NCBI RefSeq assembly: GCF_021018805.1
Contig: NC_086248.1
Coordinates: 60,707,985 to 60,771,984, forward strand
From: Prinia subflava
Taxonomy: Eukaryota > Chordata > Aves > Passeriformes > Cisticolidae
DNA: 64,000 nucleotides
Reading direction: 5' to 3'
Part shown: positions 1 to 11,800 of the stretch, in pieces
How positions within the stretch are numbered: position 1 is the first letter of the stretch
Layout: each line of letters starts with the position of its first letter
The notes under the pieces: model-generated
Told to the model about the DNA's origin: nothing
The model's input: the letters and a program-made list of their open reading frames with translations, nothing else
Database searches by the model: none
Translations under genes and position numbers: made by a program

Positions 1-3000
1 ATGTTTGCATTTTCATTCAGTGTTTTACCAGTTCTTCTTAACCCAAGGTTTTAAGGTGGTTGGGGTTGAGGGAATTTTTTGTGATCCTTGAGTATGGATT
101 CATGTATATGTCTGTGGTTACAAGGCACAGTGAACTTACAGTGAGAGAGAGAACATGAGTGCTGCCACTGCTCATTTATTGAACAGTCTTGGCTGTGATG
201 GAACATCTGATGAAGTTGCCACACAACAGAGCAGCTTTAGAGCTGCCTGAAGAAATTTTATTCTCTGTCATCTCTCTTCCATTCCTCCTTGTGATCTTCC
301 ACAAGCTTTGTCTATTAAAATGACACAAAAAGCCTGTTTTGATCCATTTAGACACTCAAGCATGACGACGTCATGTTTGGACATGTTGAAGTAGCTGTTG
401 TAGCAGAAGAGTGATGGAAACCAAGGACCACTGTAGGCAGCTAGGTCTTATAGGTCTTTTCATGGATTGATTGAGCTTGCACTTTAAACTGATTCCCTTA
501 CCTGCACCTGCTCTGCTCTGTTTGGATAGCTGCTGCAGTATTTGCCCAAACTCATCTCTCCTGTGTTTTTGTTTTTATTTCTATACATTTGTCTTTGAAG
601 TAGATTATCTGCAGCCTTTACAGTGAAGTGTTGTCTGTCAACACTAATTAGGCTTCTGCAACAAGTGGGAATTAGAGTGCATCTGGACTTTGAGCATTTT
701 AGGGGGTGCAACAGTATTGGTCAGCCCTAGATGTCTGATGTTTCAGTGGGTGAGAGCTACTGGATTTTTGTGTTGTTTCTCTGTTCTTGTATCCTCATTG
801 AAGGTGGGTGCTCCTCCTCTGTTGAATTTGTTGGCCATATTTGTTAGTGCTGCCATCAGACTTACGTAGGTCAGCACACTACAGACAAACATTACATGGC
901 ATGAAATGTGGAGGTACAGATGCCTCCTACATTTAATGCCCCCTATCCCCTCCCAAATTATTAAACCCACCAACCCTACCTGTCCATTTTTTAATTTTAG
1001 GTTACTTCCTTGGCAGTATTTATAAGTTCCTTCAATATTCTTTTACGCTGTAGAATTAAAAAGCAAGTAACTGAAATCTACAGATGACACATTTCTTCAG
1101 AAATAATTTAGTCATGGGTCTTCAGCTGCATACCAGAAACTACATTTGTAAATGACCCATAGAATTTCTAAATGTGTTTATGAAACATGGGGCTAGGGCT
1201 TAACTGATAAAGTCCCACAAGTGTGGGACTTTCTAATCACTGTTTACCTTCTCTAACTGGTCTTTATCAGTTGGGGGTGGGGGGAGGAGAGCATGAAGTA
1301 GTTGAGTTTTTAAAACAAATTCCCTTACTGATAACAAAGAACAAGAATAACTTGACAACACCTGTATCTCTGTGTTGCCTGATACAGAAGTGACCACATT
1401 GCAGCAATAAAACAATGCAAAGTTGAAGGAGAATTCCATCATTCAGCTTTCATTGGTTGGTTGGTTGTTTTTGTGATTAACACATTTTTTTGTTGAAAAC
1501 AGTTTTTGATGACTTTCTTCTTATAAATACACTATTTTCAAATACTCTTTACTTATGCTTTAGATGCCTGTGGTTTTATGATGTTTAAGTGTTGTTTTTG
1601 ATTTTGAGCATACTACAAAAACTTTTGCTGTTTCTGGTTTAAGACTTGGAGACAGTCAGCTCTCTATTTCCTTATCTTGACTTTATGCCTACTGGAAATC
1701 ATTAATGACAAATAGGTTTTATTTTTCAGGAGATACTTGGTAAGTTTTTTGTATACATTTTGATGCAATTTGCTGAAGCAATATCAATTTGTCTTTAGAA
1801 GTAGGTACTGGCAACTTTCGCTTGTGGTATTGGACACTGCCTAAACAGATTTGTAGTCTCATTTTTCATATATTGAATACAGTTATTTAGCTTAATTTTT
1901 GGAAAATGTATCATAAAGAAGTTGTTCTCAGCATGTACTTATATTAGAGCACCAAAATCACAGTGTTTAAATGTAAATAAAATAGCCAGTTTTGACCTGG
2001 ATGTATGATTTATACATTTTTGTGGACATCTCGACTCAATGAAAGTTCTAACAACTTTCATTGCAGTGCTTGTTACTAGCTTTCTTTTTTCTTAATGTTA
2101 TATTTTCACTTTTGTGCACTAAATATGTTTTCAAGTTAAGGAAGTTGTGATATTAGTTTGAAGCTGCATTAACTGGTTTGGGACTGTATTTTTGAGATTA
2201 CTATCATAAATCAAGAATGCTGATATAAATGTTTCTTGGATGTTACAAAGTTGATTTTGAGTTCTAACAGGAAATTACCTGAAAGAACATAAATTAAGGT
2301 TTATACTCGCCTCTCCACACTGCACAAGTGTAACTTCTGCAAATAAAATTCTAGATACTTTGCTCAGAGATAGACAGCTTTTTTGAGTTGCAAAATTTTC
2401 TCTTACAGCAAAACAGCTTCAGACTTAGAGGTTTATGTGACACCCCTTTCAAGAAGCAAGAGAAAGGGAAAATTGAGGATTTTACACACAGGGCTGGCAA
2501 CCTGTAGGATTTCTTTCTAAATACTGTTCACATTTGTGCTCACAGAAAATTAGGTGAGTTGTCTAGAACTCAGGAATTCACCCCTAGAACCCAAGTTCCT
2601 AGATTTGTGTGATGTAATATGAGAGAAACTATGTGTATTGATATGTAATGTCTGGTACAAAGTCTCTTGCAATGAATGCAAAGGCTGCAATTGACTCAAC
2701 CGAGCTTTTATCTGGCTGTATAACGATTGTTAAGAGAAGCTCTTTCTTAAATAGAAGCAATAGGGTTTCCTTTTTTTTTTTTTTGTACTGCTGTTCATAA
2801 GTGTAGCACTTCATGCTTCAGTGTGGCATGGTCAACAGTTGAAGTGTCTTTTTTCTGGCGGTAATTAGGTAGGTGTTTTCCCCTTTTTCAACAATTTTCT
2901 GGTTTTGTGATTTTAAAAGATTTTTAATGCTACAATAAAAACTGTCAATGTTTTTGATCTTGTTGCAACCCTTTGCTTCAGATAACATATTGAATATTTC

Positions 3001-3390
3001 TGGAGCAGGCACAAGGTTCACAGCTTAAAAGTCCAAATGGATGTTACCTGCCTTGTCTGAAACATGGAAGCTCCAGTTTCCACTGGATTAAGTTGGGATA
3101 TGCCTTTTTTTTTGATATCTATGACTTCTATGTGGATAGAAAGCCCAGGAAAATTCAGTCAGTTTGAATTCTACAGTTATGGTCTCTTCTTCTGTGTGTG
3201 TCTCTTACTACAGTCCTGATGCCTGCAGTTTTAATGTTAGCAGGTAGTTCAGTTCTGGTGGAAACAAACATCATCTGTCAGAAATCCTACCAACTGCAAA
3301 TCCAAACCAAAATGAAGCATTTTACCACAAGTAGCTTCACTGCAGTGAACCGGCTCGCACTCCCAGAGCAGCTCTCTTGGTGTTGCTGAA
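1..3390. other. AT-rich non-coding stretch
   Basis: No gene is recognised. Both strands hold only short reading frames of under about 80 codons without domains. CpG is sparse and T-tracts are common, as in vertebrate intergenic or intronic DNA. The only structured item is the palindrome at 1209-1232, listed separately. A short poly-T tract lies near 2770-2784. Confidence 0.7.
1209..1232. repeat. 24-bp near-perfect palindrome
   Basis: Two 11-base arms, AAAGTCCCACA and TGTGGGACTTT, are exact reverse complements separated by AG. The inner halves carry a GTGGGA core that resembles, but does not fully match, RBPJ-type sites. Binding or a hairpin function is not established. The palindrome itself is directly visible. 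Confidence 0.7.
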
Positions 3391-3399
3391 CCTGAGCAG

Positions 3400-4020
3400 C
3401 GTCCCAAACGGGACACATGTATTTTAGATGGTGTTTTTGCCCCTTGTGCATATTCTGCGTCTGCTTTCGTGTCAGCGAGCGCGGGGTGAGCAGAAGGCCG
3501 GCGCGAGGGCCACGCGGGCTGCAGCAGGAGGCTTCTCCAGTGGGCTCCCATCTGTCGGGGCTGCGTGCTGATAAAGCTTGCGGCAGCTGGCGCGGCTCGC
3601 CGCTAATCCATTCATCCCGGCTGTGGATCAGAAGGTGGCCTGTCCCCTCCCGGAGGCCTGTGGACCTTGGAGAATTGCCGTAGCCTCTGAGCAGTCCCAC
3701 TGGAGCTGGCAGCAAGTATAATGACAGAGCACACGCAACTTGAGCAAGGGGCATGTGTGGCGGCTGTAGGGCATTGTGCCGGGGACAAAGCCGCTCGCTC
3801 TCCTCCCGACTGACCTGTTGTGCCTTCGTCAACAGCGGCGTGTTCGCAGCTGAAGTGCTAGCTACGGGTGGAAGATCATTATTAATGTGTTACATGGGGA
3901 GGAACTGTGAAGTCCTGGAATATTTTTCTGCGTGTCGTGCAACTCGTTGCGCACAGACTGCCGAGCAGAGTTAGCCGCTTGGAGCTCCAGATGGCACCGA
4001 CGACTGTGAGAGACCACGAC
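3400..4020. promoter_or_regulatory. Small CpG-rich patch, possible promoter or enhancer
   Basis: CpG and G+C rise sharply here against AT-rich flanks, most clearly from about 3460 to 3980. Clusters such as GCGAGCGCGGGG at 3475-3486 are visible. The overlapping reading frames on both strands (for example 3287-3832 minus and 3417-3683 plus) have no recognisable domain and are likely by-products of high GC. A CTCF-like word lies at 3984-3997. It could be a minor CpG island, an alternative promoter or a CpG-rich enhancer. Boundaries are judged by eye. Confidence 0.5.
3984..3997 (+). promoter_or_regulatory. Weak CTCF-like site
   Basis: The right half, AGATGGCAC, fits the AGRKGGCRS part of the CTCF core consensus, while the left half matches only partly. 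It lies at the end of the CpG-rich patch. This is a weak motif match that chance could produce. Confidence 0.25.
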
Positions 4021-7000
4021 TGTATGTGATCTTTCCTACTGCTTTTTGGTGTAGGCGTATTATTGCTGTTACAAATAATTTATGAGTATAGTGGTTATTT
4101 AAAACCATGTAGTAGGTTGCACTTTCCTCCCCTATCGAGGGTACATAGCTTGTTAACTCACAAAAGTAGTGAGATAATTCCTGCCCTAAAAATTTACAGC
4201 CTTTTGTGCACAAAATCTGTCGTTGAGCCTGGAAGGTCTGAGAGGAGGATTGCTGAGAACGCAGCAGAAGATAAGAAGTTCAGGGAGAGAACAGGAATAG
4301 AAAGATGACGGGGAAGCATACGCACGGCAGAGCAGCATAAGAGCTGAAACGCTGTAAAATTGTCCAGCAAGTAAGGCCTTGTAGGTGAGGGATAAAATCT
4401 TGAGTCATCTCTTAAGAATAGCAGCTCTTTCTTATATTAAAAAGGATCTGAATATTTTGTGAAATACAGGATGGCCACGCATCTGGGCAATAAAAAGGAA
4501 AGATGTAGTCAGGAGTGATTAATTGTCTTGTCCCCTGTCATGGTTCCCTAGTAGAACCAGCAGATCCTCAGCTACCACATCTCCTGCAACAGTATCAGTA
4601 GTGGTGTAGGATTTCTGTTAATTTGATGACTTCCCTAAAAAAGAAGAAAAAAAGCTAAATCTTGGAAGTCGCAAAGTAATTAAACAGCTCAGAAGAAATT
4701 GGTTCTATCCCACAAAAGAGGTGCCTAAGAATTTAACTGAATTCCTGGTTTAATGATGCACATCAGTTGCAACAAATGCCTTTGAGGCAGTCCGGAAGCA
4801 AAATGGACACATGCTACTACTTGATTTGATTCCCCAATCAATGCCTGCCATGACCTTCCTTCTGTGCATATAGCGTGTTAGAAAATGCAGCACACGGCAA
4901 GTTGAACTGATGTGGAGGAGGCAGCATAAAGAAAACAAAACAAAAACTGTTTAGAGCTCTGTCACAAGCTTTTTGCACCTAAGTTTTTTTACAACCAAAG
5001 TTGCAGAGGCTACCAAAAAACCAATATGGTACTCAAAAATGTACTTTATTTGAGGTGAGGAGTGGCTCATCTTCACAGATGAGTTACTTTAAAAGGATAT
5101 TTAAATGAATACATATACAGTAACAGAAAATAAATTGATTCTGCTCTCCTTTTTTTATGATCAGACCCCTTTTCAGAGGTATACTTTAAATGAGTCATTG
5201 TGCTGAAACCCTCAGAAAGGAAGACTCAGTTGTAGAGCAAGCATAAATAGAGCACAGAGTTCAAAATATCAGGAGCAGAAGCTTGGGTGGGAAAATTACA
5301 TTCACAACTTGGTGGATGGGGCTCCGTGGTTTTGTAGCTCTGCAATGAGCCCAGCTCAGGTTTGCTTCAAACATGAAAATCTATCTCAAGTAGCTATACT
5401 GCAGTCGAGATCTACATGAACAGCTAAGCTCTCAATACCTTAAATACACTGTGGAAATATGGAGAGATGAAATGGAACATGGGATAAAATTGGATTTGGC
5501 ATAGTAAATTTATATAGACGTTTTAGGCTTGTGCTATTTCTGTGGGACACTGTTCTGTTTTGACTCTAATTTTAGTTCAGAGAACTTGTTTGATTTCCTT
5601 TTTCACATCCATATGTGCTCATATGGTGAATTTATAGTCTTTTTACTAGGTTTTCATTATGTTAACTCTAATTATTATAGCACTGTGGAAGCAGTGCCAT
5701 AGTTCATACTGAGATATATGTTCTTATGTTTATTCAGTAAAAGTGAGGGGTTTTGTTAAACATTTCAATATCAGGACTTAGGAGTTTAAAACAGTAATAT
5801 TTTAGGGGTATGTAAATGGATGCAAGAGGAAGGCATGGCAAAATCTGTTGATATGAGGATTTTTTTCTGGATTAATCAAATAATTCCGAATGTCCTGAAA
5901 TTTCCTACCACTGATATAGAATTTATATTAATATACACTGCAGATGGTGAAATACTCTATTTAACTAATAAAGAAGTTTAAAAAACACTGAAAATAGATT
6001 CCTAAAAGTGCATTATTTAGTTCCCTTTTAGTGACTTGATGGCTCCCAGTACATCTTTTCATATGTGTGCAAGAGGTTTTTCCTGTTGGGGGCTTGTTCC
6101 ATGTGCCTTATTTGTCATTATCTTCTGTTCTTCCACTGAGACTGGAATAGGAGCAGCAGCTCTGATAGTGGCTTTTACTTGGCTATCAACGCCAAGGATT
6201 AAATTTCAAGTGCCCTGTGAAATGCCATCTTCTGAGGAGAGTCTGTTATGAAAAGTGCAGGATTTATACAAATACAGCTCGACAGTGATGTGTTTCTCTA
6301 AAAATACTGGCTGCCTTCTCCTTACCTCAGTTGTCTTCGTGGCACAGTGGTATTCCTTTCCCAAGGAATCAGTTTTCGGTGTGAAATGCTGTGTCCAAGA
6401 CTCATAGATCTCTCTTGAAGAGATGACAGAAGATATGAGGAAGCTCTCCCAGGAGCACACAGAGGAAATTACTGGAGGTGGGCTTTTCACTGGGAGGGGA
6501 TGGAAACTACATGAGGAGAAGGGTTGAGGAGGAAGGTTAATGGGGGAGGATGGGAATATTTTGAGCTCCAATGAAGCCCAAAGGACTTTCTGGGGAGAAG
6601 AGTTGTAGCTGAGATCTAGCAGCAGAAGTTTATTTGGAAAAACAAGAGAGTGAAAAGGAAGATGTGAACAAGGAAAGACAGAGTGAAATATATTTACTGA
6701 TCTTGCTGAAGATCTGAAGGAATACTGAAGGAGAGATAAAAGATGAGGTATTAGTTGATGAGGTTGTCAGGCAATTTTGTTTCCCATGTGGTGGAGGAAT
6801 AAATTGTGTGTTGTTGAGGACCTAGGTACAATAGCTTTTTAATATTGGATAATTTTTGCCTCCATCCCTGGCCTTGCAGACGTTTCTGTGAAACCTCTCC
6901 CCACTGTGCTAACACCAGCACATGCATCTTGGAGCTTTGGAATTTTGGCATGTTCTGTGACCTGCCATAAGCTCGCCATGTGGTCTGGCAGTGGTCACAT

Positions 7001-8733
7001 CTGACCACTGACTGCCCCAGGTTTCTCACCAAATACTGATGAAAACTAATTTCAGTCAGAAAATGACCACATGTTTGCAGTTTGCATCAAGGCAGAAGGT
7101 AGTGTTTGTCCCATATTTTACAGAGGCATTTTGATGTTCCCATGTTTGTATGGGTCATTCTTAGGGTTAAATTCTGGGATGTGCTACAAATGAGCATGTT
7201 CATGTTTAGTGCACTCCTGAGCCACAACAGCTCTCTTTTTTCGTGGCCTCACATTTGCTCCTTCCTCAGCAGTGCATGAAGAAAAAAAATCTCTATCATC
7301 AGCTTTTCTTTTGCAATGAAGAAGTAGGTGCAGGGAAATAAAACTTAATTGCATCATTTGGTGGGCAGGCTTTGACTGAGCTTAAAGGCTTAAATGACTA
7401 GAAAAACCTACCTATTGCTGTGTTTGTTTTTTAATTAAAAGCTTGTGAATGGAAGACGTATCATATCCTGCTGCATAATTAACAAAATGTGTTTAGCCTG
7501 AAATATAATAATGTAAATGGATGAACAGAAGCAGAAGCATCAAGTCTTGCAAGAAAGTCACCCAGGACTTGTGGTGTTTATTGATATTTAAAAGGAAACT
7601 GATACAGTAGAAATAGTTTCAGTTTTTAGCCTAAGGCTGAAACACAGATCTTTTCACCATTCACAGCTTTTTAAGAGGATCCATTTGTGACTGCAGCATG
7701 CCTTTGAGGAAGGACAAACAGTTGTATGTATCACTTCACTATTCTTTGGGAAAAAAAATGTGTCAGTAGATATATAGGGAACCATATTCTTTACTGAACT
7801 AATGTAATTCAGGCTTTATGTTTCTACTTTTGCTTAAAATGTGTTCTATCTTGTCTTTCCTCATGCCTTTTTTTCTTCTTACCGTTCTACCACCCTTCCC
7901 ACCCCTAACAAAAAGGGAAAAATACAAGAGGAGAAAGAAACTCAGTTAATTTGCTATTGCCTGTATATATACTCTGAAATAAACATGACAAGGTCAGCAA
8001 CACACAGAGGCACACTTCTTGGTGATGGAATAGCTCTGCGGCTGGGACTGATGAAGAACCTTGATGCTGTTATCACAGATCACCACAAGATCTGTTCCTC
8101 GGCTCTGCACATGCACTCTGAGTGCTCTTTCTCCAAACAGGGTCCTTCTTGCATTCAGTTCCCTGACTGGAAGGTCATGCCTTTACTTAGGAACTTTTTC
8201 TCACTTCCAGCTTAAGCACAACTATTATTGGGAGTTTTTACCCATTTCTGCTTATGCCAGATTGACCTTTCTCTTATTTAGCTCTCGTTTCCATCATGTT
8301 TATCTTCTAATCATTTTAATTTACACAGTTTATTTTACTGACACTTTTTTCATAGGTATGCTTCACCTGTAACTAATAATGTACATAAAATATAGCAGTC
8401 CTAACTTTTCTGCAGATTAGGTGTACAGAAATAATGCACATTCATAATGCAACATTCAGTATTTCAGAACTGGTGAACTACTGACATCCTTTCTGCTGTC
8501 CTTGATTATTATGTTATCTATAGCATCTGATTCCCAAACCGTTAAAATTTATTGTACCTTGGGAAGTGATGTGGATTAAATATGAATAAATACATTCTTA
8601 TATATAAGCTCCTCTCTTCCCCTGCAGTGATTCTCTATAGTAAGTGCACACTGATTTTATCACTGGAGACCCAAGTTTCTCAAGGAGCACATGCAATGTT
8701 GGGCTCAGGGACCAACACATTATTATCAGAAGT
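4021..8733. other. AT-rich non-coding stretch
   Basis: No gene or known repeat family is recognised. Reading frames are short and lack domains (the longest are 6206-6571 minus and 7841-8215 plus). Base composition is typical intergenic or intronic vertebrate DNA with very few CpGs. Confidence 0.65.
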
Positions 8734-8757
8734 CATTCTCTACCAATGTAGAGAATG
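8734..8757. repeat. Small perfect hairpin
   Basis: Arms CATTCTCTAC and GTAGAGAATG are exact 10-base reverse complements around the loop CAAT. It lies three bases upstream of a longer hairpin at 8760-8817, so the two may belong to one structured element. Function is unknown. Confidence 0.65.
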
Positions 8758-8759
8758 TT

Positions 8760-8817
8760 TTAAAATAAATGTTTTGGGGAGACAATTACCTGTTGTCTCC
8801 CCCAAACTTTATTTTAA
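8760..8817. other. Compact long-arm hairpin, microRNA-like or MITE remnant
   Basis: A 26-base left arm (8760-8785) pairs with a 25-base right arm (8793-8817) across a 7-base loop. Only one mismatch and one single-base bulge are needed. The arms carry a GGGGAGACAA / TTGTCTCCCC stem next to an A/T-rich base. The overall length of about 58 bases fits the size of a short microRNA precursor. A small palindromic transposon remnant is equally possible, because birds carry old MITE-like elements. No processing motif or homologue can be confirmed here. Confidence 0.5.
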
Positions 8818-11800
8818 CCCTGTTTGAGAATTTCATGAGAGTTACTCCACATAAGTAAAAATATCTTGCTTGCTTGTTGCCATACAGGTAATTTTCATAC
8901 ACTATAAAGTGTGTGAGATACCTAAACCAGGTATTTCATGAAGAGAAATAGCAGATTTAAATGTATTCTGTATTTAGAAAAACTAAACACCAAAATTTGC
9001 AAGTTCAAGTCCAGGATAGTGACCCAATTCTTGTTTTTTGAGGTAAAAGACTGGTGATGCCTCTTTTGATCTTGAGGTTTCTGGTTTCATACAGCTGTGA
9101 GAACATCCCAAAGATGCTTTCTTTGTCTTGGGAATGGTAAAATGGTTTCAAATTCTGAATTGTCTCCTTTTCTACTACAAGTGAGCACTTTAACAAAGCT
9201 GTTCCCACCTCAGGGGAATTCACTATCTTCTTCACTTACTCTGAACAGCTGTTTGATCAAAGAATCTTACAGCCTCTCTGTAGAAGCATTTTATTCCTTA
9301 AGAGCTAGAGGTGTAACAATAAATGCCAAAAAGCAACAGGTTAGCTCCATCCAGGCTTTAAAGATCATGGTAGAGAACATGGATTCAGTAGCTCAAAGGT
9401 TGTGCAGCAGTGTAGGTTTTAGACCACCATGTGTTGTTTGTCTTGTCCTAATTTAATTCTTAATCAGTATGGTTCTGTGCAACCCTTCTTAACCATGTAG
9501 CTTCATAAACAGACATGAAACCTAAAATCCTGCTTTTAGACTGTTTCCTGATTTGTGAGGAGTGGTTCTTTAAATATGCAGCAATATCTCTGTTTATGGA
9601 CACATCCCACCAAGGAAGTCTGTTCTTCAGGGCTGGGCAGCCCCAACACTGGAAACCCTTCCTCTGTTTTTTGTGACAGATACTTGATTTTGAACAAGGG
9701 ATCACATTTTGGCTGTGAGCACATGGGACTGAGGGAGTAGATGATATGAAAGAGACAGGCATTTCTAGCTTATTTTAAAAGTTATATTGTTATCTCATGG
9801 ATAAACTCACCTCCCTGCTCTTTGGTCTGACCTTCAATCCACAAGAATTTTTTCTTATTTCATCTTACTGTGAAGGTGATATCCTTTTGCAGTCACCTTT
9901 TCTGGAAGTTGAAAGAAATCCAGGCCCTTATTGCAGATGTTTCCCAGGCAGGCTGGACAGGGTGCTATAGGTAGCTATAGGTAGCACATTCAGAATTTCT
10001 CTGCAAAATGGCTTTTTAATTCTTCTTAAACCCAGCTGTCAGTAGGTATGGTTTAAACCTGCTTCCAGTGCCAAGGCAGGCCCCCCTCTGCATCTTCAAT
10101 GTCAACAGGTTTGTTCCTGGACCCCTACCAGGTTTGTGAGTGTGCATGGGGGTTATTCCTGGACCTCTCTGCATTTGCCCTTGGTGAGTGTAACCATGGG
10201 GTTTAAAAACAGACATTACTTACTGGTGCCTGATGTTCTTTACAACAGCGGCACACGTGAACACTCACAGTGTGCACTCCTCTTCCCTTCACTGCACTGT
10301 CTCCCCTGAAAACCCCTTTGGAATTCCTGTCTTTGGGATACTGCAGTGGGAGTAAAATCTGGCACGACATGGACACGCTCTGGCTTACACCCACAGGCCC
10401 CCAGCCTCCCTGTGTGCCAGGCAGGTGCTGGTACAGGGCCTCGCTCCCGAGAGCCAGGCTGCATCCGTACCTGCCGTGGAGTGAGCCGGGGGTATCAGGG
10501 AAACGCAGCGGCAAATAAAGCTTTTCTTTTCCTCTTGAAATCTCTCTCTTCTTTGCCTCTCACTATCTGAAGTAAAGCTTCTCTGCATTCAGATTTTAAA
10601 TTCAGGCGAATCCGTCATTGGTTGTTAAAACGTTTGGTTCACTGTAAAACAAGGTTCTCCTGTTCAGACACACCATCCCATTTACTCCAACATGCCCAGC
10701 CATGTTTTTAAGCTTCGCTCATGTTCTTCTAAATGAAAATGCCACACTTCCTTTTGTAGCAAGCTTGTGAAACTGGTCAAACTAGACTGACACAGCAGCA
10801 TAGTCTTACACTCGCTACTTCTTTAGCTTTGTAGACAAAATGCAACCCTGACAATGCCTGTGTATGGCTCAGGGTAGATTAAAGCATGTGCTTTCTTGTA
10901 GGATAAATGATGTGGAAATGTAACGTACCTGTGTCTTCTCTGTCTCTTTCTTTCTCTTTTTTCTTCTTCTCTCTCTTCTGCTACCCCTCATCTCTTTCAA
11001 AAATAGTGGAGACAAGTTCTAAGAGATTGAGACTGTCTTCCACCATGGGGAGTGAATAAGGAGTGATAGCTGGGGGAGTGAAGAGAGAAAAACACAGCTC
11101 AGGCATTGATGTTGGAATGGCAGCTTTCTCTTCCTTACTCTTCCCTGAGTTTTTGAGCCTGTGAAAGATGGCCAGAGATAGCCCATTTCAGGAAAAAACA
11201 AATTCCAGTATGGGTCACTGGAAGCCCAGCCTACTTTGGAGTAGTTTGGCATCTTCTTTGAGTTTTGTTGCATGGTATACTAATAGTATTTATATTTGCA
11301 CAGTTTCCTTTTCTAATTGTTAAACCCAGGAGGATGAAGGTCAGAGAAGCGATTGTAATGTGCACCCCCCCTCATTCCCATATAATGATAGAGCAGAGCA
11401 ATTCCTGGATTTCAGAAACTGATACAAACCTATTCTCAGCAATACATACTTCAAGTTTTTTATCTATTGTCTTTTACTGTCTCCAAGACATTTATTTAAG
11501 GCACCCTCTGTTCCCCTTTGTCCTCTCCCACCCAGCAATACATACATTACATACTCATTTGTGTAACACAACGGTACATTAGAAATAAGTATTAGTAATA
11601 CAATGATAAAATGAGCTAAGATGGCCCTTTTAATTACAAACGTAATTTGTAAACTTAAGTATTTGGGAATGTAAAAAAATGCTTACTTAGCTGACATATA
11701 GTATAGAGACTAATGTTTACAAATATTCAAAAAAATGGTAGAAAGGAAGTAGTAAAAAGCGATGTGCAGTGCTGAGGGCAGGCTCCAGAACAAGTTTTAA

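Noticed and set aside
362..375. ATGACGACGTCAT as a CRE pair
   Set aside because: It is only a near-palindrome with no full TGACGTCA. It is isolated from any promoter signal.
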